This document shows positions 23,603 through 31,128 of a DNA stretch of 64,000 bases, one piece after another. How positions within the stretch are numbered: position 1 is the first letter of the stretch; each line of letters opens with the position of its first letter. The notes below the pieces were generated by a model. That model had not been told where the DNA came from and searched no databases. It saw only the letters and a program-made list of their open reading frames with translations. Location of the stretch: assembly GCA_016716435.1 (NCBI GenBank), contig JADJWI010000007.1, forward strand, positions 62,001 to 126,000. The letters run 5' to 3'. Made by a program: the position numbers and the translations under genes. The stretch is from Acidobacteriota bacterium. Its GTDB lineage: Bacteria > Acidobacteriota > Blastocatellia > Pyrinomonadales > Pyrinomonadaceae.

Positions 23603-23638
23603 CCTTAGTCTTTGTGTCTCATTGGAATTTGGGAGCCG

Positions 23639-23884
23639 CTATTCAGTCAGTTTAAGTTCCTGCATCGGAGGCTGGTCGCCTTCTGGAAAGTCCGGGATCG
23701 CTCCGGCCGTTGCCTCAAAAAAGCCGATCGGGTATCCCATTTCATCGCGTTCGACGTCGTCTTTCTTCCCGTTACCGTTCTCATCGAGCGGAAGTATGAT
23801 GACCTCGACGTCGCGGTTGCGGAATTCGGCGGGAACGTGGAAAACGGACGGGAGATTCTTGATGGTTTGTCTATAAAAATTCAT
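23639..23884 (-). CDS. Orphan VapB-like antitoxin
   Basis: An 81-residue protein. The N-terminus (RQTIKNLPSVFHVPAEFRNRDVEVIILPLDE) resembles the short beta-rich DNA-binding part of VapB-like antitoxins, and the C-terminal GYPIGFFEATAGAIPDFPEG resembles the toxin-neutralising tail (PxGFFExTxGSxPDFP) of antitoxins paired with PIN toxins. No PIN gene is adjacent; a HIT gene follows. A strong GAGGAGG site lies upstream of the ATG, unlike the leaderless antitoxin genes in this window. The family assignment rests on motif memory, not on a search. Confidence 0.6.
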   Translation of the reverse strand: MNFYRQTIKNLPSVFHVPAEFRNRDVEVIILPLDENGNGKKDDVERDEMGYPIGFFEATAGAIPDFPEGDQPPMQELKLTE

Positions 23885-23923
23885 TTGCTAAAAACCTCCT
23901 CGGCCTAGATTTTAGCACAAGGA

Positions 23924-24715
23924 CTATTGCTTGCGGGCGACGATGACGATGGAGACACCGAAGGGGAAGTCGAGGTTCTTGAGAATGTGCCGTTCGGCAG
24001 AGAAGATCTTGCCGAAGAGGCCGTTGAGTGCCGAGACGTTGATATTGTTCTCCGATTCAGGCTTGATGCCGGTCAGCTTCATCAGCGTTCGCCCGCCGAG
24101 GATCGGGGCAAAGAAGGTAAAGTTCGCGTAGGTCGCCCGCTCGACCGTGTAGCCGGCTTTTTCGAGCCGCTCGACGATCTGCTTACGGGTGTAACGGATA
24201 CGGTGGTGCGAGATGTCGTCCTGCACGCCCCAGAGCCACATAAATGCCGGCACGAAGATCAGCGAATAGCCGCCCGTTTTCGTAACGCGATGCATCTCTT
24301 TGAGGCCCGCGATATCGTCGTCGAGGTGTTCAACGACGTCCAGGGCCGTCGTGATATCAAAGGTCTCGTCCGCATAGGGTAGCTTCTCAGCAAGGCCTTT
24401 TTGAACGGCCAAGCCCTTGCGGCGGCAGAATTCGAGAGCTTCGTCCGAGACATCAACACCCTCGGCCGAGCCGAATTGCGAGAGCATCTCCAGATTTGCA
24501 CCGGTCCCGCAGCCAACATCAAGAATTCTGAGTGGAGCGCGGACACTCTTGTCCGCATCGAGCGTAACGAGAGTGCTCAAGCGATTCGCAACGATGGTTC
24601 TCAAAAAACTCTCTAAGATCGCCCGCCGCCCGACGAACCACCAATGGCTATCCTCTACACGATCCATTATCGCGTAGGTATGCTGCTGCATTTCCTGCGG
24701 AAGTGCGGTGCTCAT
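23924..24715 (-). CDS. Class I SAM-dependent methyltransferase with a short in-frame repeat insertion
   Basis: A 263-residue methyltransferase: ILDVGCGTGANLEML is motif I (about residues 63-77), GVDVSDEAL motif post-I, FDITTALDVVEHLDDD motif II and TGGYSLIFVPAFMWLWG motif III. HHRIRYTRKQIVERLEKAGY is common in methyltransferases of polysaccharide or lipid-linked glycan clusters. About 14 residues (LVTLDADKSVRAPL) ahead of motif I are encoded by the palindromic repeat at 24534-24558; relatives join the preceding helix to motif I directly. The substrate is unknown. Confidence 0.88.
   Translation of the reverse strand: MSTALPQEMQQHTYAIMDRVEDSHWWFVGRRAILESFLRTIVANRLSTLVTLDADKSVRAPLRILDVGCGTGANLEMLSQFGSAEGVDVSDEALEFCRRKGLAVQKGLAEKLPYADETFDITTALDVVEHLDDDIAGLKEMHRVTKTGGYSLIFVPAFMWLWGVQDDISHHRIRYTRKQIVERLEKAGYTVERATYANFTFFAPILGGRTLMKLTGIKPESENNINVSALNGLFGKIFSAERHILKNLDFPFGVSIVIVARKQ
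24534..24558. repeat. Copy of the asnB palindromic element inside a methyltransferase gene
   Basis: These 25 bp match the left arm of the asnB insert at 23 of 25 positions, including the core GGACACTCTTGTCCGCAT. Read in the gene frame it gives DADKSVR, the same six residues (DADKSV) found in the asnB insert. Confidence 0.85.
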
Positions 24716-24789
24716 AAAAAGAATTATGCCACAAATGGAGGAGACGCGAGCAGTAGCGTGCGTGCCCGTCCATGTTCGGTCGTTTTCAG

Positions 24790-24819
24790 GGCACCCTCCT
24801 TACCAGTCGGGTTTCTGCC
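24790..24819. repeat. 30-bp dispersed element carrying a stop codon
   Basis: Thirty bases starting GGCACCCTCC match 27366-27395 at 27 positions. Here the element encodes the last residues (QKPDW) and the stop codon of the zincin-like gene that ends at 24800, so it has set the C-terminus of that protein. Confidence 0.8.
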
Positions 24820-25456
24820 TGAGGCCCAATAGTTCGCTGGCGCGCGGGCCTTGGTTGCCTTCGGGCGAGAGGCCGTAGCTTTCGCTGAGGCGGCGGTGGA
24901 TGCCCTCAAGGTCAAGGAAACAAGGGCCTGCCGTGTCCTTGCGGCCAAGGATCATCAGGTGCATGCCTTCGTGGAGGTATTCGTCCTTGTCGATGCAGAG
25001 CATATACTCGCCCGAGGTCCGGTGAGCCTCAAGCTCGAGCTCATAAAGCGTCGGGTCAAAGACGGAGAGCGGGTTGACGTCAGCCTTGGAGAAGCTTTCG
25101 ATCGTCCGGGCAAAGTCGTATGCATGGCGGCCCTCGTGGACGAACGTCCCCTCGCAGCCGCGTTGGCCGCCCGTATCGATCGTCTCTTCGGCGATGGCGA
25201 TATATACCTCGCCAAAGGCCTCGCGAAGCCCGATGCGGCCGTCAGCTATCTTATCGTTTGTCTCACCGGGGTCGATCAGTCCGGTGATGCCCGAGGCATT
25301 GATCTCTGCGACCGGCTTCACCCGAACCGTCATCTCCGAGCCGAGAATGTGGCGGACGATCACCTTTTGCTCGTCCGTTCCGCGCTCGACTATCACTCCG
25401 AGAGCTTCCTCGACCGATCTGCGGTATTTCCTGTCAATGCCGTTGTCGAACTTCAT
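24800..25456 (-). CDS. Putative zincin-like metalloprotein, unknown function
   Basis: A 218-residue cytoplasmic-looking protein with no signal peptide. Near residue 107 the sequence FVHEGRHAYDFA has the HExxH spacing of zinc proteases, and about 30 residues later YELELEAHRTSGEY could give the third ligand, as in gluzincin-like proteins. Relatives are not known to me. The C-terminus is made by the dispersed element at 24790-24819, which adds QKPDW and the stop codon, so the natural end may have been truncated. A catalytic role is inferred only from the motif. Confidence 0.55.
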   Translation of the reverse strand: MKFDNGIDRKYRRSVEEALGVIVERGTDEQKVIVRHILGSEMTVRVKPVAEINASGITGLIDPGETNDKIADGRIGLREAFGEVYIAIAEETIDTGGQRGCEGTFVHEGRHAYDFARTIESFSKADVNPLSVFDPTLYELELEAHRTSGEYMLCIDKDEYLHEGMHLMILGRKDTAGPCFLDLEGIHRRLSESYGLSPEGNQGPRASELLGLRQKPDW

Positions 25457-25540
25457 AAAACCGTTGGCGCCCTCACAGATGAGGCATCTTTTAACATGAT
25501 GTACACGATAAATGGGATGTTTTGGCCCTGGGCCCTCAGT

Positions 25541-25571
25541 CGTATCCTGATCATCCTGTTGATCCTGTTAG
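25541..25571. repeat. Nonamer repeat upstream of the zincin-like gene
   Basis: Three near-identical units, TATCCTGA, TCATCCTGT and TGATCCTGT, follow each other with a period of 9. They lie in the 136-bp gap between the methyltransferase stop (25593) and the start of the zincin-like gene (25456). No gene is seen in this gap. Confidence 0.6.
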
Positions 25572-25592
25572 ATTTCCCTCAGGTAATCAGGT

Positions 25593-26585
25593 TCATAATC
25601 GCCCGAAGCCGCACCAGCTATTGCTGTTGTGCCAGATTATTTCTACGTCCTCTGCCTTGATGTCCTTCCACCAGTCCTCAAATTCCTCTTTCGAGATGTA
25701 GAACGCCGTTGGGGCGACCAAGTGGTCGAAGACGATGTTGTGCTGCTCGCGCCAGCCGAAGGTGCCGAGGTGGTTTAGATAGTCGTTATAAAAGAGCTTT
25801 TTGGCGACCGGTTTCGCTGCGATATTTGCGGGGCGATAGACGAGCTTGGTCGCCATAAAGAGCGAGAGCGTCGGGAGCTTTGAAAGCTGATAAAGCACGG
25901 GCTGGCTCATCTTTGAGGTAAAGCTCTCGCGGATGGGGTTGACGTACTTCGTTATCCACTCATTGTTCTCGGCACCATAGACCCAAGCCGAGATATGCCC
26001 GCCTTTCTGCACCCTCGAAGCAAGCGAAAGGAATGCCTTCTTCGGGTCCGGTGTGTGGTGCAAAACGCCGACGCTGAAGGCGTAATCGAATGCCCGCTTG
26101 AGCGGCAGCTTAAAGATGTCGCACTGAATGATGTGGGCGTTCGGCAGGTCGCGGGTCAGGGCGAAAGCCGATTCCACGCCGTCGCCGAGGTCGATGCCGA
26201 CGACCTCCTTCGCTCCCCACTGTGCGGCGAGCTTTGTATGCCGCCCCTTGCCGCAGCCGCCCTCGAGCACTATCTTGCCCTCGAAAAATTCGGGCTTTAC
26301 CGGCTGCAGCCAACCGAGGAACTGCTCGTTATACTTCGGGTCTTCCTGCGTAAAATGCGTCCACTGCCAGCCGAAATTTTCGGCCGTTTCCGCTTTGTCC
26401 GCCTCGATCTTTCCAAGGTCCGCAAAGCGCGGCACGCCGCGGACGACCTTATACTCGCGGTCGCATTTCTTGCAGGTCAGAACGCCTTCGATTATTTCTT
26501 TGCCTTCATAGGTGCTGGCATACGCCAGCAAAATGTCGCCGCCACAAGTCGGGCAGGCCAGAAGGTCTAGTAATTTTTCTTTCAT
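25593..26585 (-). CDS. Methyltransferase with N-terminal Trm112-like zinc ribbon
   Basis: A 330-residue protein. Residues 1-55 form a Trm112p-like zinc ribbon: LLDLLACPTCGG and LTCKKCDREYKVVRGVPRF, with two CxxC pairs. A class I methyltransferase follows: IVLEGGCGKGRHTKLAA (motif I), VVGIDLGD, FDYAFSVGVLHHTPDPKKA and KGGHISAWVYG. This fusion is common among sugar or lipid methyltransferases in envelope-glycan clusters. The start codon overlaps the stop of the preceding gene by 1 bp (TAATG), so it is the last gene of a translationally coupled three-gene unit. Confidence 0.88.
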   Translation of the reverse strand: MKEKLLDLLACPTCGGDILLAYASTYEGKEIIEGVLTCKKCDREYKVVRGVPRFADLGKIEADKAETAENFGWQWTHFTQEDPKYNEQFLGWLQPVKPEFFEGKIVLEGGCGKGRHTKLAAQWGAKEVVGIDLGDGVESAFALTRDLPNAHIIQCDIFKLPLKRAFDYAFSVGVLHHTPDPKKAFLSLASRVQKGGHISAWVYGAENNEWITKYVNPIRESFTSKMSQPVLYQLSKLPTLSLFMATKLVYRPANIAAKPVAKKLFYNDYLNHLGTFGWREQHNIVFDHLVAPTAFYISKEEFEDWWKDIKAEDVEIIWHNSNSWCGFGRL

Positions 26586-27076
26586 TAACTAAAACTTTCC
26601 CAAGCTGACGCGGGTAATCCAGATTCCCACCGAATCGGAGCAAACACACTACCCTCGAGATCCTCTCCGCTTTCCCGCGCCTTAGTGAATGCCGAAAGTT
26701 CCGCGCTACGAGCCCCTATTGCATAAACAATTTCTCTTGCCCTTTCTTGCTTTGAGTTTTCGACGAAATTGTACGCCAAATTAATTGCATGCTCGTAATA
26801 CTCATCATCTGCAAATCTAGATTCTATCTCTTTTCCCTCTGCAGACTCGACAATATACGTATCCCCGAAAATGACGTTGGCGAGACGTTGGATCAAAACT
26901 CTGCCAAAGGCGGTTTCAATGAAAAGATATAGCTTTTCGGCACGCAGGCGTGAATGCCCTCGCGAAACGAGTTCCAGGATTGCTTCCTCCGGTGTGGCAA
27001 TCTCGGTAGTCGCAAGAACGCTGATTCCATCCGACAATTCCTTAGCTAAGCTTTTATCGTTATCCTCTTGCACCAA
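26585..27076 (-). CDS. Hypothetical protein in a coupled operon, unknown function
   Basis: A 163-residue soluble, mostly helical protein starting at GTG (27074-27076). No domain is recognised. Residues 30-75 look like a short helix-loop segment (EEAILELVSRGHSRLRAEKLYLF); the middle contains EYYEHAINLAYNFVENSKQER. It overlaps the upstream gene by 17 bp and the downstream methyltransferase gene by 1 bp, so it is made together with both. The two unknown proteins could be partners. Confidence 0.6.
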   Translation of the reverse strand: MVQEDNDKSLAKELSDGISVLATTEIATPEEAILELVSRGHSRLRAEKLYLFIETAFGRVLIQRLANVIFGDTYIVESAEGKEIESRFADDEYYEHAINLAYNFVENSKQERAREIVYAIGARSAELSAFTKARESGEDLEGSVFAPIRWESGLPASAWESFS

Positions 27077-27548
27077 CTACATCCTTAAATCTAGAAAATT
27101 CGGTGTCGGGAAACGGCTGTCGCCAGTTGAACTCGAATTCGTCGGTGTCGCGGTCTTCGTAGAGTTGGTCGAATGTTTCGGCAAAGGCGTTGATCGCATC
27201 CCGAAGCGGGCCGGTGTGCGAATAGACCAGCTCGCGCTCGGCCGAGTCGCGCTCGTCGGTCGGGTATTGATAGATCTCGATGGTCAGTTCATCGCCGTTT
27301 CGAACGAAATGAAAATCGAATTCTTCGGGGTCGCGATTCCATTTCAAAATGTGCTCGCTTGAATCGGCACCCTCCCTACCGGTCGGGTTTCCGCCACTGG
27401 AAGCAAGGGCCGTCAGGATCCGCATCAGATCGGGCAGGGCCGTCTCGTGCGGTGCATGGGCGGTTGTCGTGTGAAATTCGTTCACGCCATCAGAAAACCC
27501 GATCGACATCCATCCGCACTGCGGGCTGTTGAAACTTACTTCAAGCAT
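27060..27548 (-). CDS. Hypothetical protein with an in-frame dispersed repeat
   Basis: A 162-residue acidic protein, no signal peptide. The N-terminal part (GWMSIGFSDGVNEFHTTTAH) and the middle (FDFHFVRNGDELTIEIYQYP) look beta-rich; the end is acidic and aromatic. No family is recognised, although size and composition resemble small immunity-type proteins. Ten residues (GGNPTGREGA) near residue 52 come from the 30-bp element at 27366-27395. The start lies at the edge of the heptamer array that separates it from the divergent thyA. Confidence 0.6.
   Translation of the reverse strand: MLEVSFNSPQCGWMSIGFSDGVNEFHTTTAHAPHETALPDLMRILTALASSGGNPTGREGADSSEHILKWNRDPEEFDFHFVRNGDELTIEIYQYPTDERDSAERELVYSHTGPLRDAINAFAETFDQLYEDRDTDEFEFNWRQPFPDTEFSRFKDVVGARG
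27366..27395. repeat. 30-bp dispersed element in frame inside a hypothetical gene
   Basis: This is the second copy of the element at 24790-24819 (27 of 30 identical). It is read in frame on the minus strand as GGNPTGREGA. In the first copy a different frame is used and ends in a stop codon. Confidence 0.8.
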
Positions 27549-27550
27549 CG

Positions 27551-27644
27551 TGAGTAAATGGTAAATCGTGAATCGTGAATAGTAAATCGCAGGACGACCG
27601 GGATGCTTTTTACTATTTACTATTTACGATTTACTATTCACTAA
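27551..27644. repeat. Heptamer array filling the gap between divergent genes upstream of thyA
   Basis: The left arm is made of heptamers TGAGTAA, ATGGTAA, ATCGTGA, ATCGTGA, ATAGTAA; the right arm (about 27608-27642) is built from the inverse, TTTACTA, TTTACTA, TTTACGA, TTTACTA, TTCACTA. The arms can pair. The array takes up the whole 96-bp space between the starts of two divergent genes. TACTAT at 27632-27637 stands 7 nt before the thyA ATG and could be a leaderless -10 box. Confidence 0.8.
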
Positions 27645-28490
27645 ATGCAACAATATCACGATTTGTTGAGGCACGTTTTAGCGCACGGGACGAAGCACGA
27701 AGACCGGACCGGCGTCGGTACCATCTCGGCGTTTGGTTATCAAACTCGGTTCGATCTGCGTACGGGATTTCCGATCGTGACGACCAAGCGGGTGCCGTTT
27801 CGTTGGGTGGCGGAGGAGCTTTTCTGGTTCCTGAGCGGTTCGACCGATGAGGCCGATCTACGGGCCCGCGGCATTGATATCTGGCAGGAATGGGCGACCG
27901 CGGAACAGACAGCGAGGTTTGGCAGGGAAGAGGGCGACCTCGGGCCGGTGTATGGATATTTGTGGCGATCATTTGGCGGAGATTATCCCCGACAGAACGG
28001 CGTGGATCAGATCGCGAGGCTGGTCCGCGAGATCGAATCGAACCCGAACTCGCGGCGGCTGATCGTGACGGGCTGGAACCCGGAAACATGCGATGACGTC
28101 GCTTTGCCGCCGTGTCACACACTGTTCCAGTTCAAGATCGACGGCGGGAAAACGCTGCATTGCCAGCTATACCAGCGTTCGGCCGATGCCTTCTTGGGCG
28201 TGCCGTTCAATATCTCAAGCTACGCATTGATGACGCACCTCGTCGCCCACGTCTGCGGGCTTGAGGTCGGCGAGTTTATCCACACCTTCGGCGATCTGCA
28301 CATTTATTCAAACCACCTCGAACAGGTCGAGGAACTGCTTTCGCGTGAACCGCTTGCGCTTCCGAAGCTTGAGATAGTAAATGCTGAAGGGCTTAAGGGC
28401 CTCGAAGGTTTGCTTAACTTTAAGTACGAGAATCTGAAACTCGCCGGCTACCAGTCGCACGGCAAGATCGCGGCACCGGTGGCGGTTTGA
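27645..28490 (+). CDS. thyA: Thymidylate synthase
   Basis: A 281-residue ThyA. The nucleophile cysteine lies in LPPCHTLFQF near residue 168; RRLIVTGWNP, QLYQRSADAFLGVPFNI and HTFGDLHIYSNH are signature segments for dUMP and folate binding. It methylates dUMP to dTMP using methylene-tetrahydrofolate. A short insertion relative to E. coli is present in the first third. No folA follows; the downstream gene is convergent with a 1-bp gap. No Shine-Dalgarno sequence is seen, and the promoter must lie in the heptamer array or the start of the neighbouring gene. Confidence 0.96.
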   Translation: MQQYHDLLRHVLAHGTKHEDRTGVGTISAFGYQTRFDLRTGFPIVTTKRVPFRWVAEELFWFLSGSTDEADLRARGIDIWQEWATAEQTARFGREEGDLGPVYGYLWRSFGGDYPRQNGVDQIARLVREIESNPNSRRLIVTGWNPETCDDVALPPCHTLFQFKIDGGKTLHCQLYQRSADAFLGVPFNISSYALMTHLVAHVCGLEVGEFIHTFGDLHIYSNHLEQVEELLSREPLALPKLEIVNAEGLKGLEGLLNFKYENLKLAGYQSHGKIAAPVAV

Positions 28491-28491
28491 G

Positions 28492-29724
28492 CTATTGCCG
28501 GACGACCGAGTATTCGATCCGGCGGTTGTAGAACTTGCCGAGGTCGGTGTCGTTGGTCGTTTTCGGGCGTGAGGGGCCGTAACCCTTTGTTTGCAAAGCT
28601 TCGGGGCGGACGCCGAAAGTGACGAGGGCATCTTTCACGGCCTTTGCACGGTTCTCCGAGAGTGTTTGGTTCGAGGCGTCGCTGCCGACGCTATCGGTGT
28701 GGCCGCCGACCTCAAGCACCACCGTAGGCGGTAGCTTTTGAATAAATCCGGCACCTTTCTTAAGTGCCTCCATCCGCTTTGCCGGAATGTCGAACTTACC
28801 ACTGTCAAAGTTGATTATAAGTATATTTAACGCGTCCTTGAGCTGATCTGCCGTAAACGGATCGGGCAAGGCATCCAATGCAGCGTTGTAACACCGTTCG
28901 GCCTTGTCCTCTTCGCCGAGCCCGATGCGCGAGCAATCTTCACCGGGCTTAACAGCCGCCTGGCGGCAACGAGCGACAACCTCTCGCTTGCTCGAATTAA
29001 CGGTTCCGGGTTCGCATTCAAATGCGGGATGAACGATGGTTATCGTTCGGTCACCACCAGACCTCAGGTTTTGAAGCAGGCGTGACCCGTCGGGTTGTTC
29101 GACGCCCCAAAGCACGCCGTCAACGAAGATGTCCGAGCCGATCGGCGGATTGCGGACAACCGCATCGTAGTTGGTGCCCGCGTAGTTCCAAAGAAGTACC
29201 CCGGTCAGGACAACAACGGCAAACATGAACATCGCAAGCAGGCCTGCGGCAGCCCAAACCCATCCGGGAACGCCGCCCTGAGCTTTTGCAGCTGCCTGCT
29301 CTTCGGCGGCCACCTCGCCGGGGGTTGGCGGGACCTGCTCGTATTTTTGCCTTAGATCGTCGGGAAGCTGGAAGTACGGCGTCGTTTTGCCGTAGCCTTC
29401 GTCAGAACCTTTTCCGCCGCCAAAGTCTGTGTCGGGTACACGAACGTTCGCCTGTGTAGCGCCCCAATCGACCTCCTGAGCCTTGCGGGCGCCGGGATAC
29501 ATCGTCTTGCCATAGTCATCGTTATCGATGTCGATCGGCTTGATGTTTGCGACGGTCTTTCCCCATTCGTCGGCCGTTGGCTGTTTGGGATAGTTGTAGT
29601 TCGTCTTGTTCCAATCTTCCCCGCCACCACCGGACGCACCACTCCCGCCCGGCACCTTTATGTTAGGCACGGTCTCTGAAAAATCATCGGGCGGCGGGCC
29701 CGTTTTGTCGTTAGAATCGCTCAC
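28492..29724 (-). CDS. Membrane-anchored OmpA-family protein with repeated N-terminal GKT-type motifs
   Basis: A 410-residue protein. The disordered N-terminal 150 residues carry repeated short motifs: FSETVPNIKVP, EWGKTVANIKP, DYGKTMYPG, DWGATQANVRVP and GYGKTTPYFQLP, each with a Thr at the same place. A single membrane helix follows (about residues 154-180), then a PEGA-like stretch (GSDIFVDGVLWG) and a C-terminal OmpA domain with GGHTDSVGSDASNQTLSENRAKAV, which binds peptidoglycan. The N-terminus would face the cytoplasm. The threonine motifs look like phosphorylation sites read by FHA domains; this is inference. Confidence 0.85.
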   Translation of the reverse strand: MSDSNDKTGPPPDDFSETVPNIKVPGGSGASGGGGEDWNKTNYNYPKQPTADEWGKTVANIKPIDIDNDDYGKTMYPGARKAQEVDWGATQANVRVPDTDFGGGKGSDEGYGKTTPYFQLPDDLRQKYEQVPPTPGEVAAEEQAAAKAQGGVPGWVWAAAGLLAMFMFAVVVLTGVLLWNYAGTNYDAVVRNPPIGSDIFVDGVLWGVEQPDGSRLLQNLRSGGDRTITIVHPAFECEPGTVNSSKREVVARCRQAAVKPGEDCSRIGLGEEDKAERCYNAALDALPDPFTADQLKDALNILIINFDSGKFDIPAKRMEALKKGAGFIQKLPPTVVLEVGGHTDSVGSDASNQTLSENRAKAVKDALVTFGVRPEALQTKGYGPSRPKTTNDTDLGKFYNRRIEYSVVRQ

Positions 29725-29800
29725 GGTCGGACGGCAAAGGTCAAACTTTGACTAGCCAGATTGTAACACAATATACGAAGAAGCTGCCGCTCACGCAAAT

Positions 29801-30703
29801 CTATTTGAGGGTCGGCGGCTGGGCGTTCTTGGCTCGGATGGCAATGCCCTCATTTGCGAGCACAAGCAGGCGGCGATTATCGAAAGAGGTGGTGTTTACG
29901 GGAATGTATGAGAGAAGATAGCGATTTTTACGGAGCTCATCGCAGATGAATTTGGCGGCCTGCTGGGCTTCGTCAAGCGGGAAAGCGAGCCCGCCGGTAC
30001 CCTCAGTAAGCTGGCTAATGACCGCTCCGGCTTTCGGTTTGCCGCCGCGGTAGGCTCCGCCCGTCCGGTCGGGCACCTGAAGTGCGTAAACCGTAATGTT
30101 CTGCGACTGGACCTCGGCGAACATTTCCTCAAACGAGATCTTGCTTCCTCGGTCGAGCCCGTCGCCGATTACGACCACGACGGTCTTCCGCGAGCCCGGC
30201 ATCAGCGGAAGCAGGACCTCGCGGACGGTCGCGCTCATTGCGTCGAAGAGATTCGGGTTGCCCTGCTTGCGAAACGTCTTGACCGAGGCCTCAAGCTTCT
30301 CAGCACTATCGGTCCATTCCTGAATGATCTCCGGCTTTTCGTCATAGCCGACAACGAAAAGCTGGTCGCCATCGAAGATCTCGTAGGCGAATTCCATTAC
30401 TGCCTTCTGCAGCTTTTCGATCTCGGCAGGAACAGTTTGCGAGTTATCGACCAGGAGGACGATCCTTGCCGGCGAGGGGTCGTAAGAAAAGTTACGGATC
30501 CGCTGTTCAACGCCGTTTTCGTAAAGGTAAAAGCCCTCGGCCGTTATCGGTTCCTTTTTGTCATCCGTTCGCCAAGCGGTTACGTTGACGATCACGCCCT
30601 CCAGATCTCCGCCGCGTACGCTATGACGCGATTGGCCGACGGCCAGGCTTGCGAGCAAAGCCGCAAGTGCCGTGATAAGCAGAGATCTTTTGGCGAATTT
30701 CAT
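29801..30703 (-). CDS. Secreted VWA-domain protein (VWFA-related Acidobacterial type)
   Basis: A 300-residue protein with a signal peptide (LLITALAALLASLAVGQS). The domain begins VNVTAWRTDDKKEPITAEGFYLYENGVEQRI, a lead-in strand set specific to the acidobacterial VWA group. IVLLVDNSQT is the MIDAS motif (DxSxT in place of DxSxS), and VVVVIGDGLDRGS supplies the later aspartate. Such proteins probably bind a metal-dependent partner outside the cytoplasm; the function is unknown. The ATG at 30703 is used; upstream codons are rich in Arg and not signal-like. It lies 4 bp after the FmdB-type gene. Confidence 0.85.
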   Translation of the reverse strand: MKFAKRSLLITALAALLASLAVGQSRHSVRGGDLEGVIVNVTAWRTDDKKEPITAEGFYLYENGVEQRIRNFSYDPSPARIVLLVDNSQTVPAEIEKLQKAVMEFAYEIFDGDQLFVVGYDEKPEIIQEWTDSAEKLEASVKTFRKQGNPNLFDAMSATVREVLLPLMPGSRKTVVVVIGDGLDRGSKISFEEMFAEVQSQNITVYALQVPDRTGGAYRGGKPKAGAVISQLTEGTGGLAFPLDEAQQAAKFICDELRKNRYLLSYIPVNTTSFDNRRLLVLANEGIAIRAKNAQPPTLK

Positions 30704-30707
30704 CGAG

Positions 30708-31010
30708 TCAATCCTTTGTCGGGCCGGTCGTGGCCACGCTTTCGCTTTTTGGCTTTGATGCAGTTTCGGTCCCGGAGGTTGATTCCGAAGCTGAACTTTT
30801 CTCGCCCGCCGGCTTTTCCGGGCCGCCCGACTTCTTAGAATAATCGGTAACGTACCAGCCTTCGCCCTTGAACTGAAACCCCGAGAGCGACCATTGCTTC
30901 TCAAGCGAGCCGCCACATGCCTCGCACGTTTTCAACGGCTCTTCGGTAACACTTTGTCGTTTTTCAATGTGCTGCCCACATTCGCGGCAGCGGTATTCGT
31001 ATATCGGCAT
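30708..31010 (-). CDS. FmdB-family zinc ribbon protein
   Basis: A 100-residue protein. MPIYEYRCRECGQHIEKRQS with CRECG and TCEACGG forms the FmdB-type zinc ribbon (two CxxC pairs), followed by a WSLSGFQFKGEGWYVTDY segment that recurs in the family, and a low-complexity Ser/Thr/Lys tail. FmdB was first seen as a regulator of formamidase genes, but the molecular role of most members is unknown. It is 4 bp upstream of the VWA gene and likely cotranscribed. Confidence 0.88.
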   Translation of the reverse strand: MPIYEYRCRECGQHIEKRQSVTEEPLKTCEACGGSLEKQWSLSGFQFKGEGWYVTDYSKKSGGPEKPAGEKSSASESTSGTETASKPKSESVATTGPTKD

Positions 31011-31128
31011 AAAGCTTTATTTCAACATTCCTATCGCTCAATTTAACATCGCGTTCGGGCATTGTTCACAATTCTTTACAACCGCGACGCATCTACTGGT
31101 ATTCTAACTTCGAAACCGACAAGTGGGA

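Noticed and set aside
30040..30090. CCGCCCGTCCGGTCGGGC in a VWA gene as another dispersed element
   Set aside because: Single copy in the window and consistent with normal Gly-rich codons (GGAYRGG).
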